Source of the DNA: Anolis sagrei
Lineage: Eukaryota; Chordata; Lepidosauria; Squamata; Anolidae
NCBI RefSeq assembly: GCF_037176765.1
Contig: NC_090022.1
Span: 78,059,209 to 78,123,208 of the forward strand
Length of the DNA: 64,000 nucleotides
Direction: 5' to 3'
The notes beneath the pieces are model-generated. The model was not told the origin of the DNA. It saw only the letters and a program-made list of their open reading frames with translations, and did no database searches. Below, piece by piece: positions 1 through 12,034 of the stretch. How positions within the stretch are numbered: position 1 is the stretch's first letter; each line of letters opens with the position of its first letter. Position numbers and translations under genes: made by a program.

Positions 1-905
1 AAACTAGATATTGGAGATTTTTGAATGTAGCAAGTTATTTATTCTTAATTAGTTAGAAATCTTTGGACATTTTTAAAGAATGGGGATGCTTTTTAAAATT
101 TATTTATAAAAAAGAAAAAAACGTTTTAAAAAGCATTTACGAATTTTCAGTATTTTTCTGTTATGGTTAAAACAAAAACTCTAACTTTATTAGATATAAT
201 AGAGTAAGTGGATGATATTATTCAATTTATATCATAGGCTTAGAGGAGAGGAAGTCAACTTTTGTTTTTGTTTTTTTAAAACGGTAACCATTTTTAGGGT
301 GCGCTACCAAAGTCTTCTAGTTTAATTTGTCTCCAAGGTCTTGCCAGTCCAAATAGAAGTCTGTGGACCAGTGCCAGTCTCTGAGATAATAGGAGTTGGC
401 CCATGTCATCTTTCCAAGAAAGAAAGAAACAATAGTCAGTGAGCACAAATATGGTGCTTGTTTCTGGCTTTTGTGGGATCTAAAACTGCAGGCCTCCCAC
501 ATCATTAAGTAACAATGTTCCAGGTGCCTTTTCTTGGCAACAGAATATTGCCACCTGCTGGAGAGGTGCCTCGACATATGGGACTTACCTGGTTGTTTAA
601 TACAGGTATTATTTGTGAGATGAAGGTGCAAGAAATAGAAATTCATTGGGATAATGTCTCATTTCCCCAATGGTTGGGGTTTTTTTTGGCAGATTGATTT
701 GTTTTTCTGACCCCTGTTCTGTGCCTGACCAGAGCAATACATAGCATCAGTAGTTGATGATCATATAATGTGGAATGTGATAGAACACAAGAAGAAATGG
801 CATGGTTGTGTTCAGCAGGGCTGTCCCAAGATGTTTTGTTGCCTAAGGCAGAGAGGCAGTGGCACACTGAGGATGATAACCCCTCGCTGTCTCACATCAA
901 ATTTG
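1..905. other. Unassigned flanking sequence
   Basis: AT-rich sequence with no exon, RNA gene or repeat boundary that I can support. SNCB lies upstream of GPRIN1 in human, so its 3' end might be expected on this side. No synuclein-like peptide is visible here or elsewhere up to 12.8 kb. Confidence 0.4.
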
Positions 906-907
906 TT

Positions 908-1192
908 CCATGCTTGTGTCATGTAAGGCTAGAGAGAAACCGAGGACCAATGGTTTCAAAATGCAGGGAAATATATCTTCCCTAAACATTAGGAAGAACT
1001 TCCTGAGTGTAAGAGCCATTTGGCAGTGGACCATGTTGCCTCAGACTGTAGTAGAGTCTCCTTCTCTTGAAGTTTTGAAGCAGAGGCTGAATGGCCATCT
1101 CTTGAGAGTGCTTTGATTGTATTTTCCTGCATGGCAGGGGGTTGGACTGGATGACCTCTGTGGTCACTTTCAGCTCTATGATTCTATGAGGA
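908..1192 (+). mobile_element. CR1 LINE, 3' end
   Basis: The translation keeps the CR1 ORF2 carboxy end in a degraded form (NIRKNFLSVRA, then VVESPSLEVLKQRLNGHL). It is followed by the standard short 3' UTR with the GGACTGGATGACC block and the terminal ATTCTATG unit that typifies CR1 3' ends. It is 5' truncated, as usual for CR1. Confidence 0.85.
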
Positions 1193-2904
1193 TCTGAGAA
1201 ACTGGAAGCCAGCCCCCCACTTCTGCCTTGTGAATAAACAAGCAAAGACACTATAGTGACTGACTCAAAAGGCAAAAGTGGGCAATTGGTGTCAAAAAGT
1301 TTTGGAATTTGGAAGATACTGGATTTCTAGATAAGAGAACTCAATCTGCAGAATTATCTGAATATTGTTCCTGTGAAAGAAAAAGCAGAAGACAGAGAGG
1401 TTTTGTGTGAAAAAGAAATCTGCCTGATGTAGATTTTGCATTTGCATCACAAAACCAACAGAAAAAAATAGTTTTTTGTAAACTGTAGTCTAGACCTTCT
1501 TCAGAAGATTCCTGGAGTTGCCATTCTCCCAAGTAAGAAAATTATGGTGCCTGGGTAGAATAATAATGCTAGTTGAAGGCAGGTGGTGAATTGTCATGGC
1601 AGTGCAGTTCTATTTTTTTCATAAGGATGGCAATCTAAACATCCCTTTGGCTTCCATTCCTGACAGAGAAGGTGTCCTGGTTAGCCTTCTTCCTACACAC
1701 CCAGCCTCTTCTCTTCCACCCACCCAAAAGAAAGGAACAGTGGTTCTGATGGTGAGAATTTGCAACTAGAGAGTGATTCATGTGTGAGTCACAACATAAA
1801 GCACAGGTGGCATCAGGCAAATTATAGGGCACCCATCCGACTTTAGCCTCTTTCAAATGCCAGGATGCAGCAGCTAATTTGTTCTTTTTGTGTTCAGAGT
1901 GTAGTAGATCTTCAGTCTCTTTGTATCCTTCTCTTTCTTTCTCTTATTCTAAGGAAGAGAAAACAAGCAAAGTCAACCAGCTGGAAGATCTGTAAATCAT
2001 GTTATTAAATTCTTCTAGAATGGCTAAGATGACTCTAAATTGGACAGAGTATCACCACATTGTACAAATGATCCAAAAGACATCTTGGACTTCTTAGGGT
2101 TCATTTAGGGTCCCATTCACAGATTCATTTGGAGCCAGTGTCCCTTTTGCCTTGGTCTCCAGAGAGAAATAGAGAAAGCAGATAATCCTCCCTCACCAGC
2201 TCCTGCATAGATCTATAGGTTTGGAAATGGTAAGTGGGGGATGGGGAATGAAAAAGATATGCATCCTTGGATGCATTTTGGAAGACAACTTCAAATGATA
2301 TCTAGAAGGTTCAGAATGTTTTTGTTCACTTAAGCAAGGCTTACTTGACCTAGTTATTTCAATTGCATGCACATGCGCATATTATTAGTTCTGGATGAAA
2401 AGTTTTCTGAAATACATTGGAATCTGTTGTAGACAGGTGACCCCATTTACAGAATAGCCATAAGTCAAAGTCCACTTGATGGCTATTAACAACAAACATT
2501 CTACTTTTTTGTGGTGTAGGAACCTATCCCTAGTCCTTCCATATTACTTCTGCCTCTAGTGCCAAATTATCTGTTAAAGAAATAATGGTTGGAATGCATT
2601 TGCTTTGTTAATGGGGGTATAAATGTACGTTTCTTTACACAAGAAGAATAGGAAAAAATATGAACCAAAAAGATTGAGAAATTCCCAAAATGTGGAAATT
2701 AGGAATCTCTCCTTCCTCCCTCTCTCCATTCCTCTTTCTCATTCTGATGCGTATTCTCTCTCTTTCTCTGTATGTGTGTTTGCATACACAGATATGAACT
2801 TATCTTTACTGGAGCACACCATTTGCCAGTTACCAGGCAAGTATGTATGCTCTAGCAAAGTTACCACCATGCTATATTTCATGACAGGTATAACATAGCT
2901 AAGA
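1193..2904. other. Unassigned sequence
   Basis: I see no gene or clear repeat boundary in this stretch. Short open frames lack conserved motifs and codon bias. Confidence 0.35.
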
Positions 2905-3225
2905 AATGTGATGATGATGATGATAACAACTTTATTTATAGCCCACCTTATCTCTCCAACGGAACTCAGAATTGCTTACAACAAATATACAGTGGCAAAC
3001 ATTCAGTGGCAAACAGTAATATGCAAACAGATCAAAAACAATTTATTTATTTATTTATTTCAAATATTTATACCCGGGGGGGGGGGGGGCTCAGGGCGGC
3101 TTACAGCCATCAACAATTTGATGCCCCCATATATACATAATAAAACACAATAATTACATATAAATATAAAAATCAATTCAATTTAAAGCTGTTTAAAACA
3201 TTATAGCCTGGTGGTCTGATCTAAG
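2905..3225 (-). mobile_element. L2-type LINE 3' tails
   Basis: A GAT/AT-rich microsatellite runs into CTTTATTTATAGCCCACC, the reverse complement of the 3' end of reptile L2 elements. A second similar tail starts near 3039 (TTTATTTATTTATTT, a run of G, then GGGCGGCTTACAG). These are probably two short fragments, one in the other. No coding part is left. Confidence 0.6.
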
Positions 3226-4138
3226 CTGAATTCTGTGACCAAACACTCTATCAGAAGCTTGTCCATGGTCCATGATAAAAATGTTACCACAAACCACTAT
3301 AGGCCAGGAGATACAACGGTGCCATAAGAAGAGTGGTGGAAAGAGTTTTACAAAGAAAGTACTCATGTAACTGTGTTAACTGTACTGCAAAAGTCTAGTG
3401 GTTAACTGGCTTCAGGAATGAATGTCATCCAAGTGTCTTTCATTTCTCATTCAAGTACTCTCTCTAAGTACAGGTCCTTGCTTTGGAGTACAATATATCT
3501 GTCAGATCAAAGGACTTTGCAATGAAAAGGTCTCCATATGTTATAACAGCTGTTTTTGACCTGTAAATGGACTCTTAAAACATTCAGAGTAACCCCTGTT
3601 GACTCATGACTCACTGGAGCCCCTTTCCAACAGAGAAGTACCTAATTATTTTCAGTTTATTGTCTTGCAGCCAGTTAAAAATTGGGAGGAAATAAGGTTT
3701 GGCACGTTGGGTGACCTGGAATGGCCTAAGATATTTTGATGTCTGTGACAGAAAATCTAGATGGCACATCTCCCTTTCCTGTAGGAAATCAGCACACTGA
3801 CAAGTTTTCTTCAGAAATGTCACTTGAATAAAGTGAGAGCAGTGCAAGAACTCACTCATCCCTTTCAATTATCTTTGCACACAAGAAATTCCCGTATAAT
3901 TGCACCAATGGGCTATGTGTCTCTGCCCCTTCTCTGTGTTGTCCTTTATGGTACCTAACATTCAACAGCTTTGTGTGTGACAGAAATCAATGGAGGAATT
4001 AATTATTAGAATTCATATTGAAATTGTGGGGATGCCTGGTGTCTTTTGCTTATGTAGCAGCTCATCTCATTGTGTGAAACCAGAGTGCGATAAAAGAGAG
4101 AAAGTGATATCAGTTTTAAGAGTCAGCCTCAACAGACT
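3226..4138. other. Unassigned sequence
   Basis: No gene or repeat that I can name. The open frame on the - strand at 3611-3868 has no recognisable motif. Confidence 0.35.
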
Positions 4139-4372
4139 TTGGTTGTATAATACAAGGGGCCTTTGGGGTTTGTTTCCAGAACATTTGTAGATACCAAAAT
4201 CTATGGATGTCACCAGATACAATGAAGTAGTAAAATGGTTTCCCTTGTATAAAATGTCAATATCAAGTTTTGATTTTTGGAATTTTACACAGTGGGTGGA
4301 TGATATGTTCAAACTGTAGATGGCTGAATCTGTGGCTACAGAATCTGTGGATACGGAAGGCCACATGTATTT
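4139..4372. mobile_element. Tigger-like DNA transposon remnant
   Basis: The end GATGGCTGAATCTGTGG followed by GGATACGGAAGGCC, with a partner near 4150-4200 (CAGAACATTTGTAGATACCAAAATC), resembles the terminal parts of short TcMar-Tigger elements known from mammals. A matching fragment lies at 55299-55372. The family name rests on remembered consensus similarity only. Confidence 0.45.
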
Positions 4373-5079
4373 CTGCAAGAATGCATCTTAGGCCAAGGCT
4401 TCTTGAATATCAGCTATAAGATTTTTCAATTGTTATAACCCTACTTCATCATTGTAGCCTCACTGTTTCCTCCCTCTACATATGGCTTCACTACTGCTGT
4501 GGCAGTGCTCTTTCAACAAGCAAGGCTGAAAACACATAGTTTCAGCTGCCCAGCACTCCTTCAGCCTCACAATATAAAAAAGAGCCTGTGTAAAGTGAGG
4601 AAGATGTTGCATGCATGCAGATACACACACTGCTCCTGTGTACAGTTCAAGAATGTAAAAATGAGGCATACTACTTGATTTCCTGGGACCTAAGCAACTA
4701 GCGGACTCCAGGCTTTCCCCTCCATGACAGAAAGGATGAAACCATCTTAGAAGGACAATACTAAGTAACTCTGCATTATGTTTCTTCATTTGTAATATTA
4801 ATTCTGTATTTGAATGGAATATAAGTACAATTTGGAAATAATGTTTTAAACAAAGTGTGGTAAATCAATGAACGCAGTCAGACTTTGGCTAGAATTGTTT
4901 ACTTCCAACTCAAGCAGACTCACTGAATCAACTCTTAAATGTGGAATCAATACACATATAAATCCAATTGATTCAATGTTTCCCCTCTGGATTTATGTCT
5001 AAGTGCATCTACCTGTTGATTATGTTTTCTTGATGAAGTGATGTAAGTAAATTTAGACATTATTCTTCAGTCCTTCAAA

Positions 5080-5708
5080 ATATGTGAGAGGAAGTCACAA
5101 GGAGGAGGGCTCAAGCTTAGTTTTCTGCTGCCCTGGAGACAGGCATGTAGCCGGGGGGGGGGGGGGGGGCTTTGGAGGCTTCATCTCCCCCCCCCCCCAA
5201 ATTCTCATGGTGGTCTGTGAAAAGGCCTTACTGGTACATTATTTAGACTGTTATGTTTATTCATATCATGATCTGATCACCATGCTCGATATATCTCATA
5301 TGCATGAGGGTATTGGGGTAACGATACAAAAGGTTTGCTAGGGTAGACCCTCTTTCACTCAGACTCTGCCCCCCCCCCGAATCAAACTCAGCCCCCCCCC
5401 CCCCCCACACCCGAATCAAAATCCTGGCTACGGGCCTGCCTGGAGACTAGGATGTGGAACAATGGATTCAAACTACAGGAAAGGAGATTCCACCAGATCA
5501 TCAGGAAGAACTTCCTGACTGTGAGAGCTGTTCAGTAGTGAAACTCTCTGCCCTGGATTGTGGTGGAGACTCCTTCTTTGGAGGCTTCTAAACAGAGGCT
5601 GGATGGCCATCTGTCAGGGCTGCTTTGAATGTGATTTTTCTGCTTCTTGGTAGGGGTGGGACTAGATGGCCCATCAGGTCTCTTCCAACTCTAGGATTCT
5701 ATGATTCT
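5080..5708 (+). mobile_element. CR1 LINE 3' end, split by a hAT insertion
   Basis: CR1 sequence runs from 5080 (TGTGAGAGGAAGTCACAAGGA) to 5139 and resumes at 5439. It then encodes the usual carboxy end and reaches GATTCTATGATTC at 5695-5708. Joining at the duplicated octamer restores normal CR1 order, so the hAT at 5140-5438 landed in an existing CR1 copy. Confidence 0.88.
5140..5438. mobile_element. Non-autonomous hAT element with intact ends
   Basis: The ends are inverted: CAGGCATGTAGCC on the left and GGCTACGGGCCTG on the right. They are flanked by a perfect 8-bp target duplication, CCTGGAGA, at 5132-5139 and 5439-5446. An 8-bp duplication with CAGG-type termini is diagnostic of the hAT superfamily. 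The 299-bp body has long G and C runs and no transposase, so it moved in trans. Confidence 0.9.
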
Positions 5709-6063
5709 TCTCATAAATTCAGAAAGTTCTGTTTCACGTTTCCCCTGAGATCTGCCTAAGCACTAGCAGTGCTTAGCTATAGGTTTTATTGGTGAATGGC
5801 CCTATTTGAAACAACTGAAAGCAATATCAGACTGTTCAGACTCAATTCCAACAGCACTTTACTTTTCCTTACAAAATAGCAATGGAAGAAGGAGCAGGAG
5901 AAAACACTGCACTAAACAACCCTAAGTATCACCTTCTGGTCTGAGTGGCAGCAGTACAGGGGAAAACGGTGCTCTAACTAACCAGTCTGTTTTCTACTCT
6001 CCAGCAGAGAGCATGTTGTTCAAGTTTTTTAAAAAGCAAATGAGTAACAGCCAAAACTGAATC
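5709..6063. other. Unassigned sequence
   Basis: No gene or named repeat seen. Confidence 0.35.
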
Positions 6064-6250
6064 TATACAGTAGAATGAATTCGGTTTCACCCACTTTAAC
6101 TGCCATGGCTTAATGCTATGGAATCATGGGAGTTGTAATTTGGTGAGGCTTTGACAAAGAAGTCTACAGACCTTATGAGACTACAACTCTCATGATAGCA
6201 CTGAGCAACGGCAGTTAAAATGGTATCCAACTGTATTAATTCTGTATTGT
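6064..6250. mobile_element. Palindromic MITE, Harbinger-like family A
   Basis: The two halves are imperfect inverted copies: GTAGAATGAATTCGG on the left against TGTATTAATTCTG on the right, with the shared core TGCTATGGAATCATGGG and its inverse. Better-kept copies of the family lie at 33703-33899, 43323-43533 and 55547-55736. Confidence 0.65.
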
Positions 6251-7573
6251 AACTTCCAGCAGCAGCACCCATGTCAGTAGGGTGGTGAACTGGCTCTAAA
6301 TTTCAATCTAATCTTCAATGGAGTTATCCAAGGTGCTGAATCTTATCTCCAGAACAGATTTAGCCCCTTTCAATCTGTTTTAAAGATTATTCCTTTAAAG
6401 TTCAGACTAAAAAAGGGAGCAGATTCGCTGTCCCAACGGCATGGAAGGTCCCAGCTATCTCAGTAAGAGGATGATGTTATGCTGAACTTGGCTTTAATTC
6501 TGAGACATTAGTTAAAGGTACAATGTTAAGACAGCACGGCATGATTAAAATTGTTTTAAACTTAGCAAGATTTATGGCTCCCATTGCCTCTTTTCATCAT
6601 GCTTTCACTCAGGCATGAATTATCTGTGGTTGCATAACGGTAAAATCCACACCGCTCCGTGTGTGAACTGTTTCAGGGTAAGCGAAAACTCTATTAGTAT
6701 GATTCCACAGGGCCCAAATGCCAGCACTTGCTTTTAGGTGGGCAAAATAATCACTCATGGTAGAGCAAAGAAAATATGCAATCCAGCACTACTTTTTACC
6801 AGCTGTTCACAAGTAGCAGCATATGGAATCGGCTGCAATCCTAAATCGGATGCCTTGTTACCTTGGTGCTGAAGTGACCCTTAACAAACCCAAGGGGACT
6901 CGGGAATGCTAACTTACTGAATTGTTGCCTCTGAGCAAGAAGCAGTCAAAGCAGAGAAGCAGAACGAGGAGCCATGGAGGGAGGGGGAGGGGGAGGGAAT
7001 CTGTCACCAAAGAGCATTAAGTGGTTTCTTCATCCTCCCTCACCTCTAAGAGTGTGAGTGTGTAGGCTGTTGTTAGACAAAGCCTGAGAGGAAAGACGAG
7101 GCAGTGCTTCTGGGGTCTGAGTGTGGAGTGCTCCTCCCCCCAACTTCTCTCCAGTAGTGTCAAAATAAGATATTTGGTGCATTCCCCTCATGTATAAACT
7201 TCCAGAAAGAGGCCCTTTTCAAGACATGAGGGACATAATGTGAAGGGGAGGGTGTGTACAGGGGTGACAACGCATTGGGAATTAATCCCTTCAAAGAACA
7301 CCATCTCTTCTTGCTGGCTGCAGCACATGTTGGTTTCTCTGATGGAGCTGGCAGAGTGGGTAGCATCAATTGTATATTCAGGCTGTGTGGGTAGATTTGC
7401 ACTTTGTGGGTTTTCTTTTTCCAAGACAATATTGCTAATCTAGACAGGGCAGAGGAATAGTGATGAAATTGGATGTCAGGAGTGGAGAAGAACTGGGAGG
7501 GGATGAAAGGCATAAAGGGGGTCACCACTGAAAGAGCTTATCTTGACTTATCTGGATATACCAAGCAGGATAT
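6251..7573. other. Unassigned sequence with a G-quadruplex motif
   Basis: No gene is recognised. At 6979-6997 four runs of three to five G are separated by single A bases, a textbook short-loop G-quadruplex motif on the + strand. The rest shows no clear structure. Confidence 0.4.
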
Positions 7574-7587
7574 AGATATGTATGTAG

Positions 7588-7893
7588 GTAAAGGTCAAGG
7601 TTTCCCTTTGACATTAAGTCTAGTTGTGTCTGACTCTGGAAGGTGGTGCTCATCTCAATTTCTAAGCCAAATAGCTGGCATTGTCGGTAGACGCCTCCAA
7701 GGTCACGTGGTTGGCATGAGCATCGTTACCTTCCCACCAAAGCGGTAGCTATTGATCTACTCACATTTACATGTTTTCGAACTGCTAGGTTGGCAGAAGC
7801 TGGGGCTAACAATGGGAGCTTATGCTGCTCCCTGGGTTCAAACTGCCAACCTTTCAGTCAACAAGTTTAACCTGCTGCGCCACTGGGGGCTCC
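7588..7893 (-). mobile_element. tRNA-derived SINE with perfect target duplication
   Basis: Read on the - strand it opens with GGAGCCCCCAGTGGCGCAGC (A-box-like) and then a B-box-like GGCAGTTTGAACCC, the internal pol III promoter of a tRNA head. The body and tail end in the AAGGTTTCCCTTTGACATTA block (seen on +). A perfect 14-bp duplication, AGATATGTATGTAG, flanks it at 7574-7587 and 7894-7907, as expected for LINE-driven insertion. Confidence 0.92.
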
Positions 7894-7907
7894 AGATATG
7901 TATGTAG

Positions 7908-8664
7908 CCTCTTCCTAAAACTCACTTCCCAGCTTGAAGTATGGAGGTTGGGGAATTGAGGGTCTTGCTGCAAGAAATCAAACTTACTGACTCTGATACT
8001 TTCCCCCTCTCCCTTCCTTTATTCTTTTATGGACTCCCAATCTTCCCAGGTGATTCCTGTACTTTAAATATGCCAGTTTTCCATGTAAGACAGAGGTGAG
8101 AATCATCAGCAACATTGGGAGGGATTTGAAATTGTCACCACTATTGTAAGAGTGCTGCCATATATACTCATGTATAAACGTCAATTTGTTTGGTCAAAAA
8201 GTAAACTGCAAAAAATGGATTGACGTATACACAGATCACTGTCATGCCTCCACTGGCTGTAACACTGGTTCTGGCTATTTCTAATGCCTGCTCAAAAAAA
8301 GGCAGTGGTGACCATGGTAGAGAGAGTAGAGTAAGTTATAGATATGAGAGCTAAGTCCAGGCTGGGAGATTCTGAAGGAAGCAACAGTCCCCTCAGATCT
8401 CTCTCTGGATGCTCTGTTGCAGATTTCCAGCCATGGCAGAGAAAGGAAAGGGGATGAGTGCTTCTTCCCCCATAGGTCTTTAGCCCTTGTCATTCCATGC
8501 ACCGGCAGGCTTGTTCCCAGAGTGTGGCAGGCTGCATAGTTTCCCCTTGACAAATGAAGTAGTAAACAGCCCAGTTTGAATCTGCCTGTCCACATTACAA
8601 TTGCTCATTTCACTAATAACCCTGTGTACACATTCTCTTGGCAGCTTCCCTCTTAATACAATTT
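7908..8664. other. Unassigned sequence
   Basis: Nothing firmly assignable. A short motif near 8158-8245 (TATATACTCATGTATAAACG, then GGATTGACGTATACAC) looks like the ends of a small inverted-repeat element, but its boundaries are unclear. Confidence 0.35.
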
Positions 8665-8880
8665 ATTAATAATAATACACTTTATTTATATCCCGCCCTT
8701 CTCCCCCAGGGGACGCAAGAGCAGATTACAGCATTTACATACATAGGCAAATGTTCAATGCCTTTTACAATAATATACAATAAGGCACACAAACACAAAC
8801 AAAGACAGAGACTTTGTGTTTATAAGTGTTTATACCTATTTTATATACTTATATAGACAGGGTCATATAAAACATTATTA
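8665..8880 (-). mobile_element. L2-type LINE 3' tail
   Basis: AATAATACACTTTATTTATA, then CCCGCCCTTCTCCCCCAGGGGA and a stretch rich in TTTACATACAT. This is the reverse complement of the non-coding 3' end of an L2-like element. Confidence 0.6.
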
Positions 8881-8944
8881 GGCAAAAAAGGGTCACAAAT
8901 AAAATTTCTTGGGTAGAAATGAGTGGAAAAGGTTTGAGAAGCCC

Positions 8945-9062
8945 TGAACTAGGAATCTGGGAGATCAAGGTCCAAATACCTGTTCAGCCAAAGAAACCTC
9001 CTGGTGGACCATATACAAATCATAGTCTCTTCACCTTAGAGAAGGCAATGGCAGGACTCTTC
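8945..9062 (+). mobile_element. Old SINE fragment
   Basis: The order GAATCTGGGAGATCAAGGTCC, CAAATCATAGTCTCTTCACC, GAGAAGGCAATGGCAGGACT matches an old lizard SINE family. Other copies in this window are at 26995-27160 (-), 29668-29834 (+) and 32556-32775 (-). Confidence 0.45.
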
Positions 9063-9207
9063 TGAAGAAAAGGACATGGGTGGCATTCCTCCACTCCTAT
9101 ATTTTGACTTATAGCTGACAGTCTGTGTCTAGCCGGATTTCTTGAAATTTGCCATTTTAGTCACCTGTGTCCCAAGGTTGCAAAGATCAGTCTTATCCAG
9201 TAAGCAA

Positions 9208-9210
9208 ATC

Positions 9211-9251
<41 letters not shown>

Positions 9252-10820
9252 CTTTATTTTGTATCCCACCACCATCTCCCCAAAGGGACTCAGAGTGGCT
9301 TACATGGGGACCAACCCCAGTCAAACAGAGTTAGAATATAACACAATACAAATACATATACAAAACAGCATAAAAACATAAATCATCATACAACAACCAG
9401 TAACTGAGCATAGTGGCCATTTCAAAAACTAAAAGGCAAGGCAAGGACTTGTGCAATACAGCTGCAAAGACAGGCCTGACAGAAAAGCGCAAGATCCAAA
9501 TGATAAGTTAGGAAGGGCCAATTCATTTAGTGAACTGATTAATCAACGGCACATTGGAACATCCACATTTTAAGGTCTTTACGGAAAGTGGATAGGGTGA
9601 GTGCTAATCTAATCTTCCTGGTGAGAGAGTTCCAGAGCTAGGGGGCCACCACTGAGAAGGCCCTCTCCCTTGTCCCCACCAACCGCACTTGTGATGGAGG
9701 TGGGAGTGAGAGAAGGGCCTCCCCAGTAGATCTTAAAGCTCATTCAGGTTCTTAGGGAAAGATGTGATTGTGAAGATAGGCTCAACCCAAACCATTTTGG
9801 GTTTTGTAGGTAATAACTTGCACCTTGAATTGGGACCAGAAACTTATCGGCAGCCAGTGGAGCTGTTTTAACAGAGATGTTGTCCACTCCCTGTAATTCA
9901 CTTCAGTTAGCAAATTGGCCACTGACCTTTGTACCAATTGCAATTTCTGGGCTATCTTCAAAGGCAGCCCCATGTAGAGCATATTGCAGTAATCCGGTTT
10001 GGAGGTAACTTAGGCATGAACCATGATGGCCAAGTCAGACTTCTCAATGTATGGTCGCAGTTGGCACACAAGCTTTCACTGTGCAAAGGCCCTCCCGGCC
10101 ACCACTGACACCTGAGCATCAAGTGTCAGTACTGAGTCCAGGGGGACCCCCAGACTGCGAACCTGTCTCATCAGGGGGAGTGTAATCCCATCGAGCAAAG
10201 TTTGCCATCCTATGCCCAGATTGGCTGCATGACTGACCAGGAGGACCTCTGTCTTGTCAGGATTAAGCTTAAGTTTGTAAGCCCTCATCCAGTCCATTCA
10301 CAGTGGCCAAGCACTGGTCCAGGATCCAGGGAGCTTCCTTGGAATTTGGTGGAAAAGAGTAGTAGAGTTGAGTGTCATCTGCATAGAGATGGCACCGAAC
10401 TCCAAAACTCCAGAGACTTCGCCCAGCGGTTTCATGTAGATGTTAAAAAGTATAAGGGATAGAATGGAGCCTTGTGGCCAGGGGTCCAAGCAGGTGTTCC
10501 CCAGCTTCACCAAGTGGATGCGACCCTCCAGGAAGGAGCAGAGCCACTGCAGAACAGTGCCTCCAAGAACCATTCTGGAGTCACCCCAGATGGTCGATGG
10601 TATTGAAAGCTGAAGAGATGTCCAAGAGAATCAACAAGGACACAGTCCTCCTGTCAAGCTCTCTGCGGAGGTCATCCACCAAGGCAACGAAAGCTGTCTC
10701 TGTACTGTGACCAGGCGTGAAACCAGACTACGATGGATCCAGATAATCAGTTTCATCCAAGAATCCTTGGAGCTGAGAAGCCACCACTTACTCCTGAACC
10801 TTGTCCAAGACTTGAACCAT
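9208..10820 (-). mobile_element. L2 LINE, 3' portion with reverse-transcriptase remains
   Basis: Read on the - strand from 10820 down, the translation in pieces shows hallmarks of an L2 reverse transcriptase. There is a LLDISSAFNTIDH-like motif near 10640-10600. Then comes PQGSILSLILFNIYMKPLGE at about 10430-10490, a damaged YADD region, and DWMRAYKLKLNPDKTEVLLV near 10290-10235. The downstream block has KLQLVQRSVANLL and KQLHWLP at about 9940-9845. The 3' end is the (AAT)n tract at 9209-9250 beside CTTTATTTTGTATCCCACC. It is 5' truncated, has several stops and frameshifts, and is dead. An intact L2 ORF2 is around 3 kb, so roughly half is missing. Confidence 0.9.
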
Positions 10821-10830
10821 GGCAGTTAAC

Positions 10831-11450
10831 ATGGTTTTAAACTGCATTAACTCTACAGTAGATGTATCCTTAGATGAAGTCCCCATAGGACCAGTTGCTG
10901 GAAAACGTCACTATGTACTGTTTCTGGCTGATTACAATCAGGTGACTGCATCAGCTTGCATCAGTCATCAGATGATAGTAACCCTTTCTTACTCACACCT
11001 TTTGTTGTGTCATTCGTTTACACTACATTTGTTTTCCTTTTTCTCTTTACATTATACTGGCTCCACCACCAGAACTAGCTGCACTCTTAATAATTTTCTG
11101 TCTCCCAGACATTTTACTTTCAAGACATGTTTCCTTTTCATCTTCAATATAGAGGACTTATATTTTGGGAAATGTATAGAGAAGCCTAGCATCTAGCCCG
11201 TAACTAAATCTTGTAAAAATGCCCTAGGATGAAGCCTGTCCCAGCGGTGTCATAGAAAGGGGCAGTGAAAACCACAGGAATAATCCTTCCAATGTGGGGC
11301 AACGGGCATTAATATTGTAAATACTCTCCAAGGTTTGTTGTAACTTCAAGTCATCTCTGATTTATTGGAATTCTAAAGCAGAGGTATCATGGGATTCCCT
11401 TGGTGAGAGGTATTATTCAAAAGAGCTTTGCCCTCACCTTTCTCTTAGAC
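10831..11450. other. Unassigned sequence
   Basis: The open frame at 10819-11196 (+) partly overlaps L2 debris and has no recognisable domain. I see no gene here. Confidence 0.35.
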
Positions 11451-11454
11451 TGAG

Positions 11455-11575
11455 AGAATTCCACTTGACCGAGGTTATCCAGTGAGTTTTCCTAGCTGAG
11501 TGGGAATTTAATCCCTGGTCCCACAAAGTCCTAATCCCATATTTAAACAACGAAGCCACTGGCTCCCCAGAGTAG
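11455..11575 (-). mobile_element. Old SINE fragment (minus orientation)
   Basis: GGTTATCCAGTGAGTTTTCC, GGGAATTTAATCCCTGGTC and GAAGCCACTGGCTCCCC match the tRNA-like end of the SINE family better kept at 32556-32775. It is degraded. Confidence 0.45.
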
Positions 11576-11777
11576 ACAAATGTAAAGTGGTACAATGGAA
11601 TCAGGCGCTGATGGCAACTAAACAGAAAAAAAGATGTAATAGTTGAGGAAGACAGGAAATGTGGATTGAAGCTAAATCCTTCCAGGTCTTTTTAGTGCAA
11701 TCCTGGATATCTCCTTGAAAGCAAGTCCCAGGTGTCCCCTGGTGGATGGTCCTTTGCTTGGAAGCAGATTTAGGAAC

Positions 11778-11829
11778 AGATCAAGGAGTCCTTGTAGACC
11801 ACAAGATGAACATGAGTCAACAATGTGAT
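11778..11829 (+). mobile_element. CR1 LINE fragment
   Basis: The segment GATCAAGGAGTCCTTGTAGA to GAGTCAACAATGTGA matches the coding part of the CR1 copy at 14.5 kb (GATCTGGGGGTCCTCGTGGA onward). It is cut off at 11829 by the start of an L2-type tail. Confidence 0.6.
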
Positions 11830-12030
11830 TATTATTATATTTATTTATACCCCACTTTATCTCCTATGAAGGGAACTCAAAGCAACTTAACATAAAAGCA
11901 TTTGCGAAGCCATTTAAAATATACAAATATATGAACATTTTTAAATTCCCAGTTAAAAATGATTAAAACAAATTCAAAGTTAAAAACCACAGCACCCTCT
12001 GAATAGATCTCAAGAACCTTCATCTTTAAA
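11830..12030 (-). mobile_element. L2-type LINE 3' tail
   Basis: ATTATTATATTTATTTATAC followed by CCCCACTTTATCTCC and GGGAACTCAAAGCAACTTA, the reverse complement of an L2-like 3' end. Confidence 0.6.
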
Positions 12031-12034
12031 AACT

